The notes: generated by a model not told the origin, from the letters alone. Shown: positions 21,542-31,819, numbered from the stretch's first letter. The stretch: 64,000 bases of DNA from Saussurea involucrata (GCA_033807775.1 CM066315.1:8560501-8624500), one strand, 5' to 3'. Numbers and translations are program-made.

Positions 21542-22627
21542 GGAGATGCATTTTGATTTCTTCGACCATCAAATGAGGATTGCGGTGTCTGGGTATGCCG
21601 TAATGCCAGCATGTTGATAAATAACGATGTGGTAGATGTACACCCTGACCACACCGAGGCCGAGGCCAAGGCATTTTGCGTACATATGGCGGAGTATATT
21701 TATGCGCATTGTCAAATACAGCAACGTTAGGTTGTTTATGTAACATTAAATAATTGTTATTTTGTTAAAGTATTGTGATTGACTTAGTGTTTACTTCATT
21801 TGGTTTTTGCTAATTTCATCCAATTACTCAACTTTGAGTATCGATATCTCTTTCACACATACTCCATTTTGGACGCATTATATATCGTTTCGAAGCTCTC
21901 ATATAGGAGAACATAAACCTACTAAGAGTTAGTTATATATAACACACACACATATATATATATATATTTAAATGTGTCCAAAGTTTAGTAAAACCCATAT
22001 TTTTACTAAAATTTTCCAACACCTAGTAAGTAGGTTTATGAAACTTGCGATAATCCTAATACAGAGATTATTGGATGAACAAGCATTTATTTCTTGATTC
22101 ACATGTGCATTAACCCTTAGACTACTTAAAGACTAATTTTCATGGTACTGAGTGAACTCAATGAACCGGCGAAGGGGTTTTTGTTAAATGGAAGTCTTAT
22201 TGTCGAAGCCGAGTTTTCTTTGGTTGGAATGCTTAAAAATTTCATCTGAAAATTGGTGTATTGGTTCTTGTTGTCTGGAAGTGATTCATATGATGCAAAA
22301 ATTGGTATTATGTAATGTAGAACAGTATCTATATTATAGAAACTTGCATTTGACACAGGTTCTTTTGCAGATGAATATTGCAGTTACTTTTTCAGTCGAA
22401 TCTTACAGGCTCTTTTCAAACGAATCTTGCAGTGAACTATTCAGACGAATCATGCAGACAACTCTTTAGACGAAATCTTTGACCATATCCACATCCCTGA
22501 TGAAGAACATACATTTTTACGGCTATAAGTAGATGGCATGATGAAGTAGTAATTCACAACTTGCTATCTATCTTTTATACATTCTCACATCACCGTTTAC
22601 AAATATTCTCTCGCTTTTCTTAACACT
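21542..22627 (+). other. MULE1 interior beyond the Gypsy element
   Basis: The first 80 bases continue the interrupted frame of 8480-8699. In another frame a stretch reads C-V-H-M-A-E-Y-I-Y-A-H-C, so a coding segment with a frameshift probably extends to about 21730. The rest is AT-rich and holds short near-repeats of CGAATCTTGCAG at 22395-22455. Confidence 0.4.
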
Positions 22628-23203
22628 ATGGCTGGAGGTTCAAGATCAAGGGGGAACAGGTCGGCGAATGTGGCTGGAACTTCACGTTCAGCAGCCTACC
22701 AACCACTGAACGATGGAGCTCGTCGGAGTACCTAGAAGGTACCGGAAACAGACGAGGAGTAGAGAAAGTATGGGCGAACTGCGGCCGATTATCCATTCAC
22801 GGCTGAGGAGGAAGCAGACTGGGAGATGGCATGCGACAATTACCACTTCGATAATGTCATGAGAACCCCACTAATGTATCATTGTTCCCAGCCGACGGGT
22901 ATTCCACAAAGTCAACGAATTACTCCCGCAGTGCAAAAAGCCATTGATGAGGCGAACGCCGATATCAAAAGGGTAAAGGCTATGTGGAACCATAACAGGG
23001 GGATTCAGCAGGGGAAAATGGAGTATCTAGCGGAGAAGAAACGAGAACTGGCCATGACTAGGGCTCACGTTCGGGAGCTGCAACGACAGATTAAGGAAGC
23101 TGAAGGTGAACTGGAAGAACTCGAATCGGACTACATGGGAATGGAGGACGTGATCAAGGAAAAGGTTAACTTGATCACTGGACTCCAGGACGCCTTCCAG
23201 TAA
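22628..23203 (+). pseudogene. MULE1 coiled-coil protein gene, broken near its start
   Basis: An ATG at 22628 opens a Ser/Gly/Arg-rich stretch (M-A-G-G-S-R-S-R-G) that hits a stop at 22733. A second frame from about 22770 reads Y-P-F-T-A-E-E-E-A-D-W-E-M and stays open to 23203. From residue 30 of the 22826 frame it is a heptad-like helix rich in Lys, Glu and Ala, ending L-I-T-G-L-Q-D-A-F-Q. No family recognised. The two parts are joined only by a frameshift and stop. If functional it would start at 22826 (125 codons). Confidence 0.5.
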
Positions 23204-23477
23204 TAGATTTCTTTGTTTACCTGCACTGTATCCGTTTCGGTTGGGAAGATGATTTGCAATAATTTCTAGATGATCTTGTTAATTAACTTCCTTGTTAAAT
23301 AACTTAAAATGGGGAAAACATTTTCTTAAGTTAATTTCTATATTAAAAACATTAAAATGGAAAGGAAAAAATACATTAAAAACCACATAAAATGATAACC
23401 TAAAAACTATAGGGACCATTAATGTTTTTTTAAATTTGCCACAAACTTCAGGGGCCAAAAATGTAATTTCGGCATAC

Positions 23478-23691
23478 CGCGGGCAACCTCCGCGGGCAGG
23501 GACCAAACCTGTACCGCGGGTATTCTTGAGAGACCTCCGCGGGATATTTGGCCAAAACCGTTTGACACGTGGGCTGGGGCCCGTGATCGCAGGGCCCACC
23601 GTGAAAATTTATGGCATTTTGGTAAACCTGTCGAGATTTAAGGTATTTTAGTAAGTCATGATCAAAGTTGGGGTATTTTAATTAATTTCCC
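23478..23691 (-). repeat. MULE1 right terminal inverted repeat
   Basis: Inverted copy of 6130-6343, ending AATTAATTTCCC, with the target duplication immediately after. Confidence 0.9.
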
Positions 23692-23747
23692 TACTTTCTA
23701 TTCTATGATAATTTTTCAAAAATCTGAATGCCATAAATTATAAATAA

Positions 23748-24130
23748 GGGAAATTAATTAAAATACCCCAAGTCAAACCAACTATCACCAAAATACCCTA
23801 AAATTTTTCAACTTTGCAAAAATGCCCAAAATACCCGCGATGGGGTCCCGCGATCGCGGGATACGCTGACGTGGCACGTATTTTGGGGCCAAATGCCCCG
23901 CGAAGCCCCTAAACTTTGGCCGCGGTGCACTTTTGGTCCCTGCCCGCGATCGCAGCCCGCGATGGCCCAAAAAATTACGCTTTTGGTCCCTGAAATTTTA
24001 CACTTTTGGTCCCTGAAAATTTACACTTTCAGCCCCTATACTTAGACGAATTTTGTATGCTTTTACTGTTTTTTTCCACAATTATTGCAATTTAAAGACC
24101 GATTTGTGGTTGAAATTCATTTGCATGTTT
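23748..24130 (+). repeat. MULE2 left terminal inverted repeat
   Basis: 383 bp, inverted relative to 30421-30778 with small indels. Contains CCCGCGATCGCGGG and several ACTTTTGGTCCCTG units. Since transposase starts 190 bp downstream, the promoter probably lies here. Confidence 0.9.
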
Positions 24131-24316
24131 CAATCAATGTTAAATCAATGTTTTTGGAATACCAGTTTGTGGATGAAATGAGAGATTGGTTTTCTGATAT
24201 GTTGGTTGTTTCATTGATAAATAGACGTAAAATTCAAGCCATAATCCCCACACAACGATTTCATTGTTGGAATATTTTTTTCTGCAATATTTTGTGTTTG
24301 AGATACTACTGAAAAA

Positions 24317-26835
24317 ATGAGTTCATCTGTAGCAAAAGCTAAGCTATATTTCTGTTTTGATGGTGAATGGGTGCAAGATAACAATGAGTGGAATTTTGCT
24401 TATAAATCTAAGCATGGTGTAAAAGTGTCAGTAAACTACACTTATCAGAAGTTTGTTGCATACGTCATGCAAAAATGTGGAATCAACTCTTCTGATATTT
24501 GCAAGTTAGTATTTAAAAATGGCGATGGGTCATTTGTGGATTTATCCAACGATGGGGATATCTCTACTTTTCTGCACCTTGCAGTCGATTCAGAAAGACC
24601 CCCATTACTCTTTGTGTATCCCGGCGTATCCGACGGTGACGAGGAGGGTGATTCTCAACAAATAGAACATCCTGATTCTCAACAAATAGAGCAGCCTGAT
24701 TCTCAACAACAACAACCACCACAACCACACGAATGGCGTACTGCTGGAGTTGCTGATGACGAAACCCACGTTTTCAGAACGGGTAATTCTGAAATAGACA
24801 GATCAGACACCGATAATGATGATCACGAAGAATATACCCCTAGTAGAAAATCATGTAGTCAGATAAATGACTTTTTTGATATGCCCCCTATTCTTCCAGA
24901 CTCCCATACCTAGACACAAAGCTACGAACCTACACCTTATATTCGCAGTGAAAGTTTAATAGCAGGTCAGATATTCGATTCGAAGGATCTCTTAGCAAGT
25001 CAGATCGGACTCAAGTTCTTGGAAGAGGGTTTCCAAAGTCGCGTGCGGGCATCTGACAAAAGCAAATACGTAGTTGAATGTGCTAGAGAAAAGTGTGAGT
25101 GGAGGTTGTACGCGATTCACACGGGTCCCAAAGGAGGGGCGATAATGATTAGAAAGTTGCACGACGTACACACTTGTACGAGGACGCAACTTAATCCCCA
25201 CCACAAACAAGCCGGCAAAAAGACTTTGGGTGCGATCCTGAAAAACAAATTTCTTGATGTTAGCAGGTCATTGCGTCCAAAGGACATCGTCCACGACGTT
25301 CACCGGCAGTTCGGCGTCACGATTGATTACCACCAAGCGTGGCGTGCGCGCTGCCATGCACTGTTTATGGTGAGAGGCACGTTCGAGGAGTCGTATGAAC
25401 GACTCCCGACATATTTATATAATTTGCAGCTGCAGAACCCTGGTACTGTCACGCAGCTACGGACCGATTCACGTGGACGGTTTGAGATGTGCTTCGTGGC
25501 CCTTGGACCCGCGGTACGTATTTTAACACGTCATATGTTTACACATTATAAACTATAACATTTTAACCTATGTTTTTGCAGATCCGCACATTTCTGGAAA
25601 ATCTACGTCGTGTCCTGATAATAGACGCAGCCCATTTAAAGGGCCGTTACTTGGGTATGATGTTCCTGGCGGTTGCCATTGACGGGGATAACTCCATCGT
25701 TCCAGTAGCTTTCGGCGTAGGCAAGTCCGAAACCGGGGACGAGTGGACTTGGTTTATGTCCATGTTGAGACAAGCTATCGAAGACCCGCAAGGGTTGGTG
25801 TTTATGTCTGACAGGGCTCCTTCCATAAGCGCCGCAATCTCTGCCATGTACCCAAACGCCCCTCACGCCATATGCCGTCGACATTTGGAGATGAACGCCA
25901 AATCCAAGGACAAACGTATTACCACCTACAAGGATGTCTATTGGTCGGCATGCAGAGCATATACGGATCGGGAGTTTAACAAGTACATGAACATGCTACG
26001 ATACAGTGTCAAGGAAGCAGCCAAAGTCTTTGACGATGCTGGACCGGAGAGGTGGTCCGCGACCCATTTTCCTGGACAACGGTATGACATTCTGACCTCG
26101 AATAGTGCAGAGTCTGTGAATGCACTCTCCCGTTTTGCGCGTAGATGTCCGATTGTTAATCTTATGGACTACTTTCGGGCATTTCAACAAGAGTGGTACC
26201 AAATTCGACGCCTAAAAGGAGCTAAGATACAAAATGCACTCACACCAACGGCGGAGAATATCGTTCAGTACAGGGCGCGTCGTGCGGCGACATGGCCGGT
26301 AAGAGCAATCGGGTATGGGAAGTACGAGGTGCATGATGACTATATTAACGCGATTGTGAATATGGAAGACCACCTTTGTTCGTGTCGCGAATGGGATAAA
26401 TCTGGGTTACCGTGCGGCCATGCCATCGCTGCAGCAACATATATGGGTCGTACAGATTGCAGCGACTTGGCTGTACCTTTCTTCACGTCCGAATATTACC
26501 GGAAAACATACGCGGAGGTAATAAACCCAGCTGGACCCCCTGCAGCATGGGTGTATCCACCCGACCCGCTTCCACCATGCTATCCACCTTTAATGGATAA
26601 GAACAGGGCCGGGAGACCGAGAAAGAACGACCGACGTCCATCACGTGGTGAAAGTTCGATACAACGAAGATGTACTCGGTGCCAATGCGTAGGACACACT
26701 CGTGGAGAGTGTCCAAATCCCGCCCCTTCAACCGTGCCAAGGAGACATTCTGTCAGTCACACCCCAGGCCCGTCACAGCTTGAACCATATGGAACAAACC
26801 CATATGATATTGTTGATCTAAACACTGATTTGTAA
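24317..26835 (+). pseudogene. MULE2 mudrA-type transposase (two exons, one in-frame TAG)
   Basis: Exon 1 is 24317-25513, intron 25514-25581 (GTACGT...TTTGCAG, 68 bp), exon 2 is 25582-26835. The product would be about 815 residues. Domains: N-terminal PB1-like region (residues about 1-100), a Gln-rich linker, a MuDR N-terminal zinc region (V-E-C-A-R-E-K-C-E-W-R, with H-D-V-H-T-C), then the DDE transposase core with I-D-A-A-H-L-K-G-R-Y, F-M-S-D-R-A and S-N-S-A-E-S. A SWIM finger (C-S-C-R-E-W...C-G-H) and a CCHC knuckle (C-T-R-C-Q-C-V-G-H-T-R-G-E-C) follow. The only defect seen is TAG at 24911-24913 in the low-conservation linker; both sides are in the same frame. It cuts and pastes MULE DNA in the nucleus. 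Confidence 0.92.
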
Positions 26836-27229
26836 ATGATATATATACACACATACATATGCTTCTAAATGAACATTGATAACACAGCTAGTTTGTAAAT
26901 GATATATATATATTCGTATTATATATTTACACACATAAAGAAAATAGGAGACCTTCAATTTTTCTTAGTATTTTATTGACCTTGTTCTTGCATCCATGGC
27001 AGTGAATGTTAACTCTGAGTACACATGTCTGTTTATATATTCATATTAGATACGTTTTAATTTTAACAAATTACACCATTATAGTTAATTATTTAATTTA
27101 TGGTACATCTCATATTTTTTTTCAATTTTGTTTTACACTTCTATCGCATTAACATAATAATCATATATTAACTAATTCATTAAATCGTTTTAAATTATTA
27201 TTATTTGAATGTGTTTATAGATATCGTGA
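26836..27229. other. MULE2 spacer after transposase
   Basis: AT-rich, no gene seen. The segment 26846-26898 (TACATATGCTTCTAAATGAA onward) recurs as a direct repeat at 27463-27515, so the two copies bracket the hairpin. Confidence 0.7.
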
Positions 27230-27259
27230 ATGGCAATAGGAGAAGGTAGAATTGTTTAT

Positions 27260-27449
27260 AAATGGGGTTTTGACAAGTTGGTATCACTGGACTCATTTAA
27301 GAATTGTGAAAATGGGTATTTGGCGAATGATGATTCATGTGTGTTTAAAACACTTCAGCTCCAAACACACATGAATCATCATTCGTCAAATACCCATTTT
27401 CACAATTCTTAAATGAGTCCAGTGATACCAACTTGTCAAAACCCCATTT
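27260..27449. repeat. Near-perfect 87-bp hairpin made of a captured MATH-domain fragment
   Basis: Arms 27260-27346 and 27363-27449 are reverse complements with a single mismatch in 87 bp, and the loop is 16 bases. The left arm read on + (frame from 27230) gives K-W-G-F-D-K-L-V-S-L-D-S-F and G-Y-L-A-N-D-D-S-C-V-F, the signature end of plant MATH (TRAF-like) domains. There is no further MATH sequence. A transcript through this would fold into a long duplex suited to Dicer-like processing. It is not a translatable MATH protein. Confidence 0.9.
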
Positions 27450-27522
27450 CATATTATATATATACACACACATACATATGCTTCTAAATGAACATTGATA
27501 ACACAGCTAGTTTGTATTCCAT

Positions 27523-27703
27523 CCAACAAGCTCTTCATCTTCAATCTTTCTGACCCTTCTTCAACGGCTTCTGCTTTTGCAACCACGTATGGCCATTGTG
27601 TACCACAACCCGCACACACTTTAGCAAATGAGTTGAGGGTTGTCATATATTCTACAAGAGAAGTAGGCCCACGAATGAGGTAACCTCTGACTTGACCTTG
27701 CAT
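27523..27703 (-). pseudogene. Unidentified minus-strand exon in MULE2
   Basis: About 60 codons reading L-V-E-Y-M-T-T-L-N-S-F-A-K-V-C-A-G-C-G-T, with balanced composition and third-position variety typical of coding DNA. I do not recognise it. It has no start of its own and lies downstream of the coiled-coil gene on the same strand, so it may be captured exon sequence. Confidence 0.35.
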
Positions 27704-27856
27704 GATGTATCCAACCTAACCGTGGTTCAGCGGCTTAAAAACTACTTTTCAGAGAAATTAACAACAACAAAAAATACAAAACAACAACACAGTAAAAAAA
27801 TACAAATAACAACACAGTAAAAAAATACAAAACAAAAAAAAATATAACCACCACCT

Positions 27857-27967
27857 ACTTAAAAATTGATTTAGTTTCATCAATCCAAGCTTGCTTCTCG
27901 TTTACCTTCGCTTGAATAATTGCGAAGTCTTGCAGAATATGGTGAATTGCTTCTTGTTCTCGACGAA
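27857..27967 (-). pseudogene. MULE2 coiled-coil gene, C-terminal part
   Basis: Reads R-R-E-Q-E-A-I-H-H-I-L-Q-D-F and ends D-E-T-K-S-I-F-K before a stop. It continues the frame at 30083-30294, from which it is separated only by a solo LTR with its 5-bp duplication. The product would be a short Lys/Glu-rich helix of about 110 residues. No known domain. Confidence 0.6.
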
Positions 27968-27972
27968 CACGA

Positions 27973-30082
27973 TGTAATAACCCAAATTAAGTGTTTTAAT
28001 TTAAAAATAAAAGATAGGGGTTGATTGGTTATTTGTGAGAAAGTTTGAGGGCAATATGGGAAAAGTTAGGAAACCAATTTCTTTTCTTTTTGGGATGTAC
28101 AGTATTTTAATAGTAGGTTAGCATAGGGTTTTCTTTCATGTTGGTGTGGGTGGCGGCTGCACATCGAGAGGGAGATGGAAAGGAGTAGGAAGGAAGAAAT
28201 TTCCATGTGAGAGTTGAGAGTCGTGTGTCTTCGTGAGGGAGAAAGAAGAGAGAAAGAGAATGGGTCTTTTGTGTGTGTTTTAGTGTGTGCAGCCGGCAGG
28301 GAGAACGCCGGCGAGAGAGGAGGAGATGGCCGACGGAGGAGAGTGAGAGGCGAGAGAGAGACGACGAGAAGAAGAGAGAGAGTCGTCGAGAAGAGAGAGA
28401 TACAGCCGGAGAGAGAGAGATACAGCCGGAGAGAGAGAGAGATACAACCGGAGAGAGAGGGTCGTGTGAGAGAGAGCATCGAGGAGGAAGATGGAGGCTG
28501 CGTGAGAGAGAGATAGACGATGAGAGAGAAAAGTTGGCGGGTTTTCGCCGGCGCCGGAGAAGGCGGCCGGCGGCGGCCGGCGGTGGTGGTCGCCGGAGTT
28601 TTTGACAGCAGTTTTTCCTTTTCGTGTGGTTTTATTTCGGTAAGAAACCCTTCCATTTCATTGCTCACTTTTTTCAAGTTATGTTAGATTTGTTAGGTCC
28701 CTAGTTACACTCGGCTATGTGAAATGAGAAATCAATTAAGAATATTATTATAGAGTTTTGATTATAAATTCTCGTTGTCAAGTTAAACAATGTTACGTGA
28801 AATCTTGGTTAGGGAGTCGTGTATCGGTTAATTAATAAAAGAAGAGGTTGTCGCCATATTTTGTGGAGAATTAGAATAATGGCGAAGAATGTGGGGTTCT
28901 GTTTTGAACCGTGGGAATCGGAAGTCGGTATGTTCCGGGAGTTGGCCCGTAACTCAAGTTTGGGCCGAATTGGCTTATTGGGCCGATTTGGTTGTTGGGC
29001 CGAGAGATTTATTAAGTCCTTTTGGGCTTAGTTTTTGTATTGGGCGTAATTAATTAGTAAAGTCTATAATTATATAATAAGGGTGTGATAGGCTAATTAT
29101 TAATTTGGGCCATTTTATTATTAGCGCGAACCGGTTTGGTTATCTAGAATCAAATGTTATAATTTTATGTTGAGATCCTAGAGCCGGGTAAATTAATGGA
29201 TCCGGTATAGTGTGTCAATTGGATGGGTGAGCAAAGACCATTAATTATGATTTTTGGACTAGAAGGTAATCTACCAATTTAGATAAGTTAGGGTTGAGTT
29301 CGGGGTTTAACTCGAGTAATAAGTGAACGGATTATGACGTACGTTATTAATATAATAGGTGTTCCACCTAGAGATCGGAAGTGTAAGTGGGGAGCTTTGG
29401 AGCAAGCAAGCCAGGTGAGTTTTCTAAACTAAAATGTGTGGCTTTTAAAGTGTTTTCAAAATGCGTTATGAATGTTGAGAATTACCATGCTTTATTATTA
29501 TGCTTTAATTGCATGACAGTTGTTTAAAGTTTTATGTAGAATGTATGCATACATCAAGAGACGTAAACTGGCAAAGACGGGAGAGTCGTTCCGCCAACTC
29601 TCGTGCGGGAAGGGAGGTCCCTATATGCCAGGAGCGAGGCTCCGCAAGGCAGCATGAGGCTGACTCGTTGTCACCTTCGGGTGGCTTCAGGGTGTCAGAT
29701 TACGAGGAGGCGGACTTTAGTCCGTATACGATTTATTTACTGTATTGAGTATAAATGTTTTATGCTGAAAAGATGAACAGTATTTAAATGCTTTGATAAC
29801 TGTTAGGAGGGACTCACTAGACCTCAAGGTCTAACCCTCGCATTTTCAAATAAAACCCTTTTCAGGTAAGCAGGTACAGAAAGGCTCTAGCAAGTAAGCA
29901 GGGCGTTAGCAAGAGAAAGATGGATAGTGTAGCGACACTATAGCTTTTCTTAGTTTACTTCTCAGTTGTGTAGGTTGTTTCCGCCAACCATTTTTTGATA
30001 TTATGTAAGAAATTTTAGAGATGCGATTTTGGGATATTTATTTTATATGAAATGTATTGTTTAAAATTGTTGGGTTGTTACA
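27973..30082 (+). mobile_element. Solo LTR, opposite orientation to the other Tekay-like LTRs
   Basis: 2110 bp, TGTAATAACCC...GGGTTGTTACA, flanked by CACGA (27968-27972 and 30083-30087). It carries the conserved palindrome TAGACC-N4-GGTCTA at 29818-29833 in reverse context (CTCAC before it), giving + orientation. A GA-rich and CCGG-rich zone lies at 28180-28600. The long frames there in both strands are low-complexity and not called. The LTR interrupts the coiled-coil gene of MULE2. Confidence 0.92.
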
Positions 30083-30294
30083 CACGAGCCTCCCGAGCTT
30101 TTATATCCCCTTTCATCCTTTTGATCTCCCTGTCTTCCTTTTCGATCTTTCTCAAATGGACTGTCTTCCTGTCCATAATTTTTTTTCACTCTTCTGTTAG
30201 TTCATCTATCTCCTTTTCCTTTTTTGCTATGGCGACCTCGATTTGAGGTGGCATTTTTTCAGGAGTAGACTTAGGGTTTGATGACGATGTCATT
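30083..30294 (-). pseudogene. MULE2 coiled-coil gene, N-terminal part
   Basis: Starts at ATG 30294-30292 (M-T-S-S-S-N-P-K-S-T-P-E-K-M), just inside the right terminal repeat, and becomes Lys/Glu-rich helical sequence (A-K-K-E-K-E-I-D-E-L). An in-frame TGA falls about residue 36, and the solo LTR cuts the frame at the left. Orientation is convergent with transposase, the arrangement of mudrA and mudrB in maize MuDR, but there is no visible sequence likeness to MURB. Confidence 0.6.
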
Positions 30295-30420
30295 TGTGGA
30301 TGAAATGAGAGAAGAGAGAAATCAATTCAAAGAAAGAAAGCAAGAGAGAAATCAAGAAAGGAAGCAAGAGGAAGTGTGAATTGTGAATTGCATACTACTG
30401 ATATTTATGGATGAAATCTC

Positions 30421-30778
30421 AAACATGCAAATGAATTTCAACCACAAATCGGTCTTCAAAGTACAATAATTGTGGAAAAAAACAGTAAAAGCATGCAAGA
30501 TTCGTCTAAGTACAGGGGCTGAAAGTGTAAATTTTCAGGGACCAAAAGTGAAAATTTTGGTCCATCGCAGGCTGCGATCGCGGGCAGGGACCAAAAGTGC
30601 ACCGCGGCCAAAGTTGAGGGGCTTCGTGGGGCATTTGTACCCAAAGTACGTGCCACGTCAGCCCTAGCCCGCGATCGCGGGATCCATCGCGGGTATTTTG
30701 GGTATTTTTGCAAAATGAATTTTTTTTGGGTATTTCGGTAACAGTTGGTCAAACTTTGGGTATTTTAACTAATTTCTC
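30421..30778 (-). repeat. MULE2 right terminal inverted repeat
   Basis: 358 bp, inverted copy of 23748-24130. Its last bases CTAATTTCTC differ by one from the AATTTCCC end of MULE1. Confidence 0.9.
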
Positions 30779-30787
30779 TATAAATAA

Positions 30788-31410
30788 TGTATTAATTAAA
30801 AATATATATAAACCACTTAATGGTCAAGTCAACCTTTGTTGCATTAATTGCGCCATTTAAAATGGAACAAAATATGGTATCAAACTATCAATCACCCACC
30901 TACTACTATTTATAGTACAACAAAATAATTAGGTCATTGACCCCACTTCCAAAGAACTCTACATATTTCCTATTACTTTTTCTTTTTAATTTGAACTCTT
31001 AAAAGTATTTCATTAGTTATGTTGTTTAAAATTTTAAGAAAACCTTCAGGCAAATATATTAAAAACGCGAAAAAAAGGAAATACAATTGAGTCTAGGCCC
31101 ACGGCCTCACACCTAAACACCAACACCATTGGTACTCAACTTGTACCATACCACAATAAGCCAAAACCAACACAACTCACAAGAACCCCAACTCATGCAC
31201 CTATAAATAATACCCACCCATGAAGTACAAAAACACCCCACCACAAGTAACCCATCAAGCATTCATCTCGTTCCACCGTTGACTGTCTACCTAGGCCGCC
31301 TTTCTTTCCATGCCAACCGTTTCAATTGTTATAATAAATTGTTGTTTAAAATAGAGAAGAGAATAAAGAAATCTTCAAGTTTAGAAAAAGATAAAGAAAA
31401 GAGTGCATTC
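30788..31410. other. No recognisable feature
   Basis: AT-rich, no coding frame of note. The stretch 31085-31310 is less AT-rich and includes ACCTATAAATAATACCC, which looks like a TATA box (31199-31209), but no gene follows it. Confidence 0.4.
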
Positions 31411-31819
31411 TAATTTTGGTCCTCATGGTTTACTGATTTCTTTGAAAGTGGGACCTAAACTATGATAAGTCTAGAAATCGTCCCTGTGGTTCTTATTTTA
31501 CTATGAAAATGGTCCCTCATCATTAACACCGTTAATTTTCCTGTTAGTGGCAGGGGCATTTTTGTCTTTTCTTTTTATTTCTGTAATTCTATTTACAAAT
31601 TAAATATATAATAATATATATGGATGTATAATTCTATTTTTTATTATAGAAATAAAAGAAAAGACAAAAATGCCTCTGCCACTAACAGAAAAAATTAACG
31701 ATGTTAATGATGAATGGCCATTTTCAGAGCAAAATCAGAACCACTGGGATGATTTCTAGACTTTTCATAGTTTAGGTTCCACTTTCAAAGAAAACAGTAA
31801 ACCACGGGGACCACGATTA
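31411..31819. mobile_element. MITE with about 180-bp inverted arms
   Basis: Arms begin TAATTTTGGTCCTCATGG at the left and, inverted, TAATCGTGGTCCCCGTGG at the right, and run with good similarity through TTTCTTTGAAAGTGG and GCATTTTTGTCTTTTC to a short AT-rich centre. Non-coding foldback element. No clear target duplication. Confidence 0.8.

Larger units (their letters stand above)
6130..23691. mobile_element. MULE1: Mutator-like element swollen by nested retrotransposons
   Basis: The ends are inverted copies beginning GGGAAATTAATTAAAATACC. The 9-bp direct repeat TACTTTCTA flanks the element exactly (6121-6129 and 23692-23700); nine bases is the Mutator hallmark. The terminal inverted repeats are about 214 bp long. 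Without the Gypsy insertion the element would be about 4.7 kb. No mudrA-type transposase is recognisable inside, so it is non-autonomous. It carries fragments of at least two unfamiliar genes instead. Confidence 0.93.
23748..30778. mobile_element. MULE2: Mutator-like element with transposase
   Basis: Flanked by the 9-bp duplication TATAAATAA (23739-23747 and 30779-30787). Terminal inverted repeats of about 360-380 bp start GGGAAATTAATTAAAATACC at the left and end ACTAATTTCTC at the right. It carries a spliced mudrA-type transposase on +, a hairpin from a captured MATH-domain gene, and a broken coiled-coil gene on the other strand. A 2.1-kb solo LTR sits inside. The outermost bases match MULE1, so the two belong to related groups. 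Confidence 0.95.

Noticed and set aside
27230..27412. A translatable MATH-domain protein of 60 codons
   Set aside because: The second half of the frame is only the reverse complement of the first, so it is a hairpin, not a gene.
28066..28677. 203-codon minus-strand frame with Leu/Ser-rich sequence
   Set aside because: It is the complement of a GA-rich low-complexity block in a solo LTR, and the other strand is equally open.
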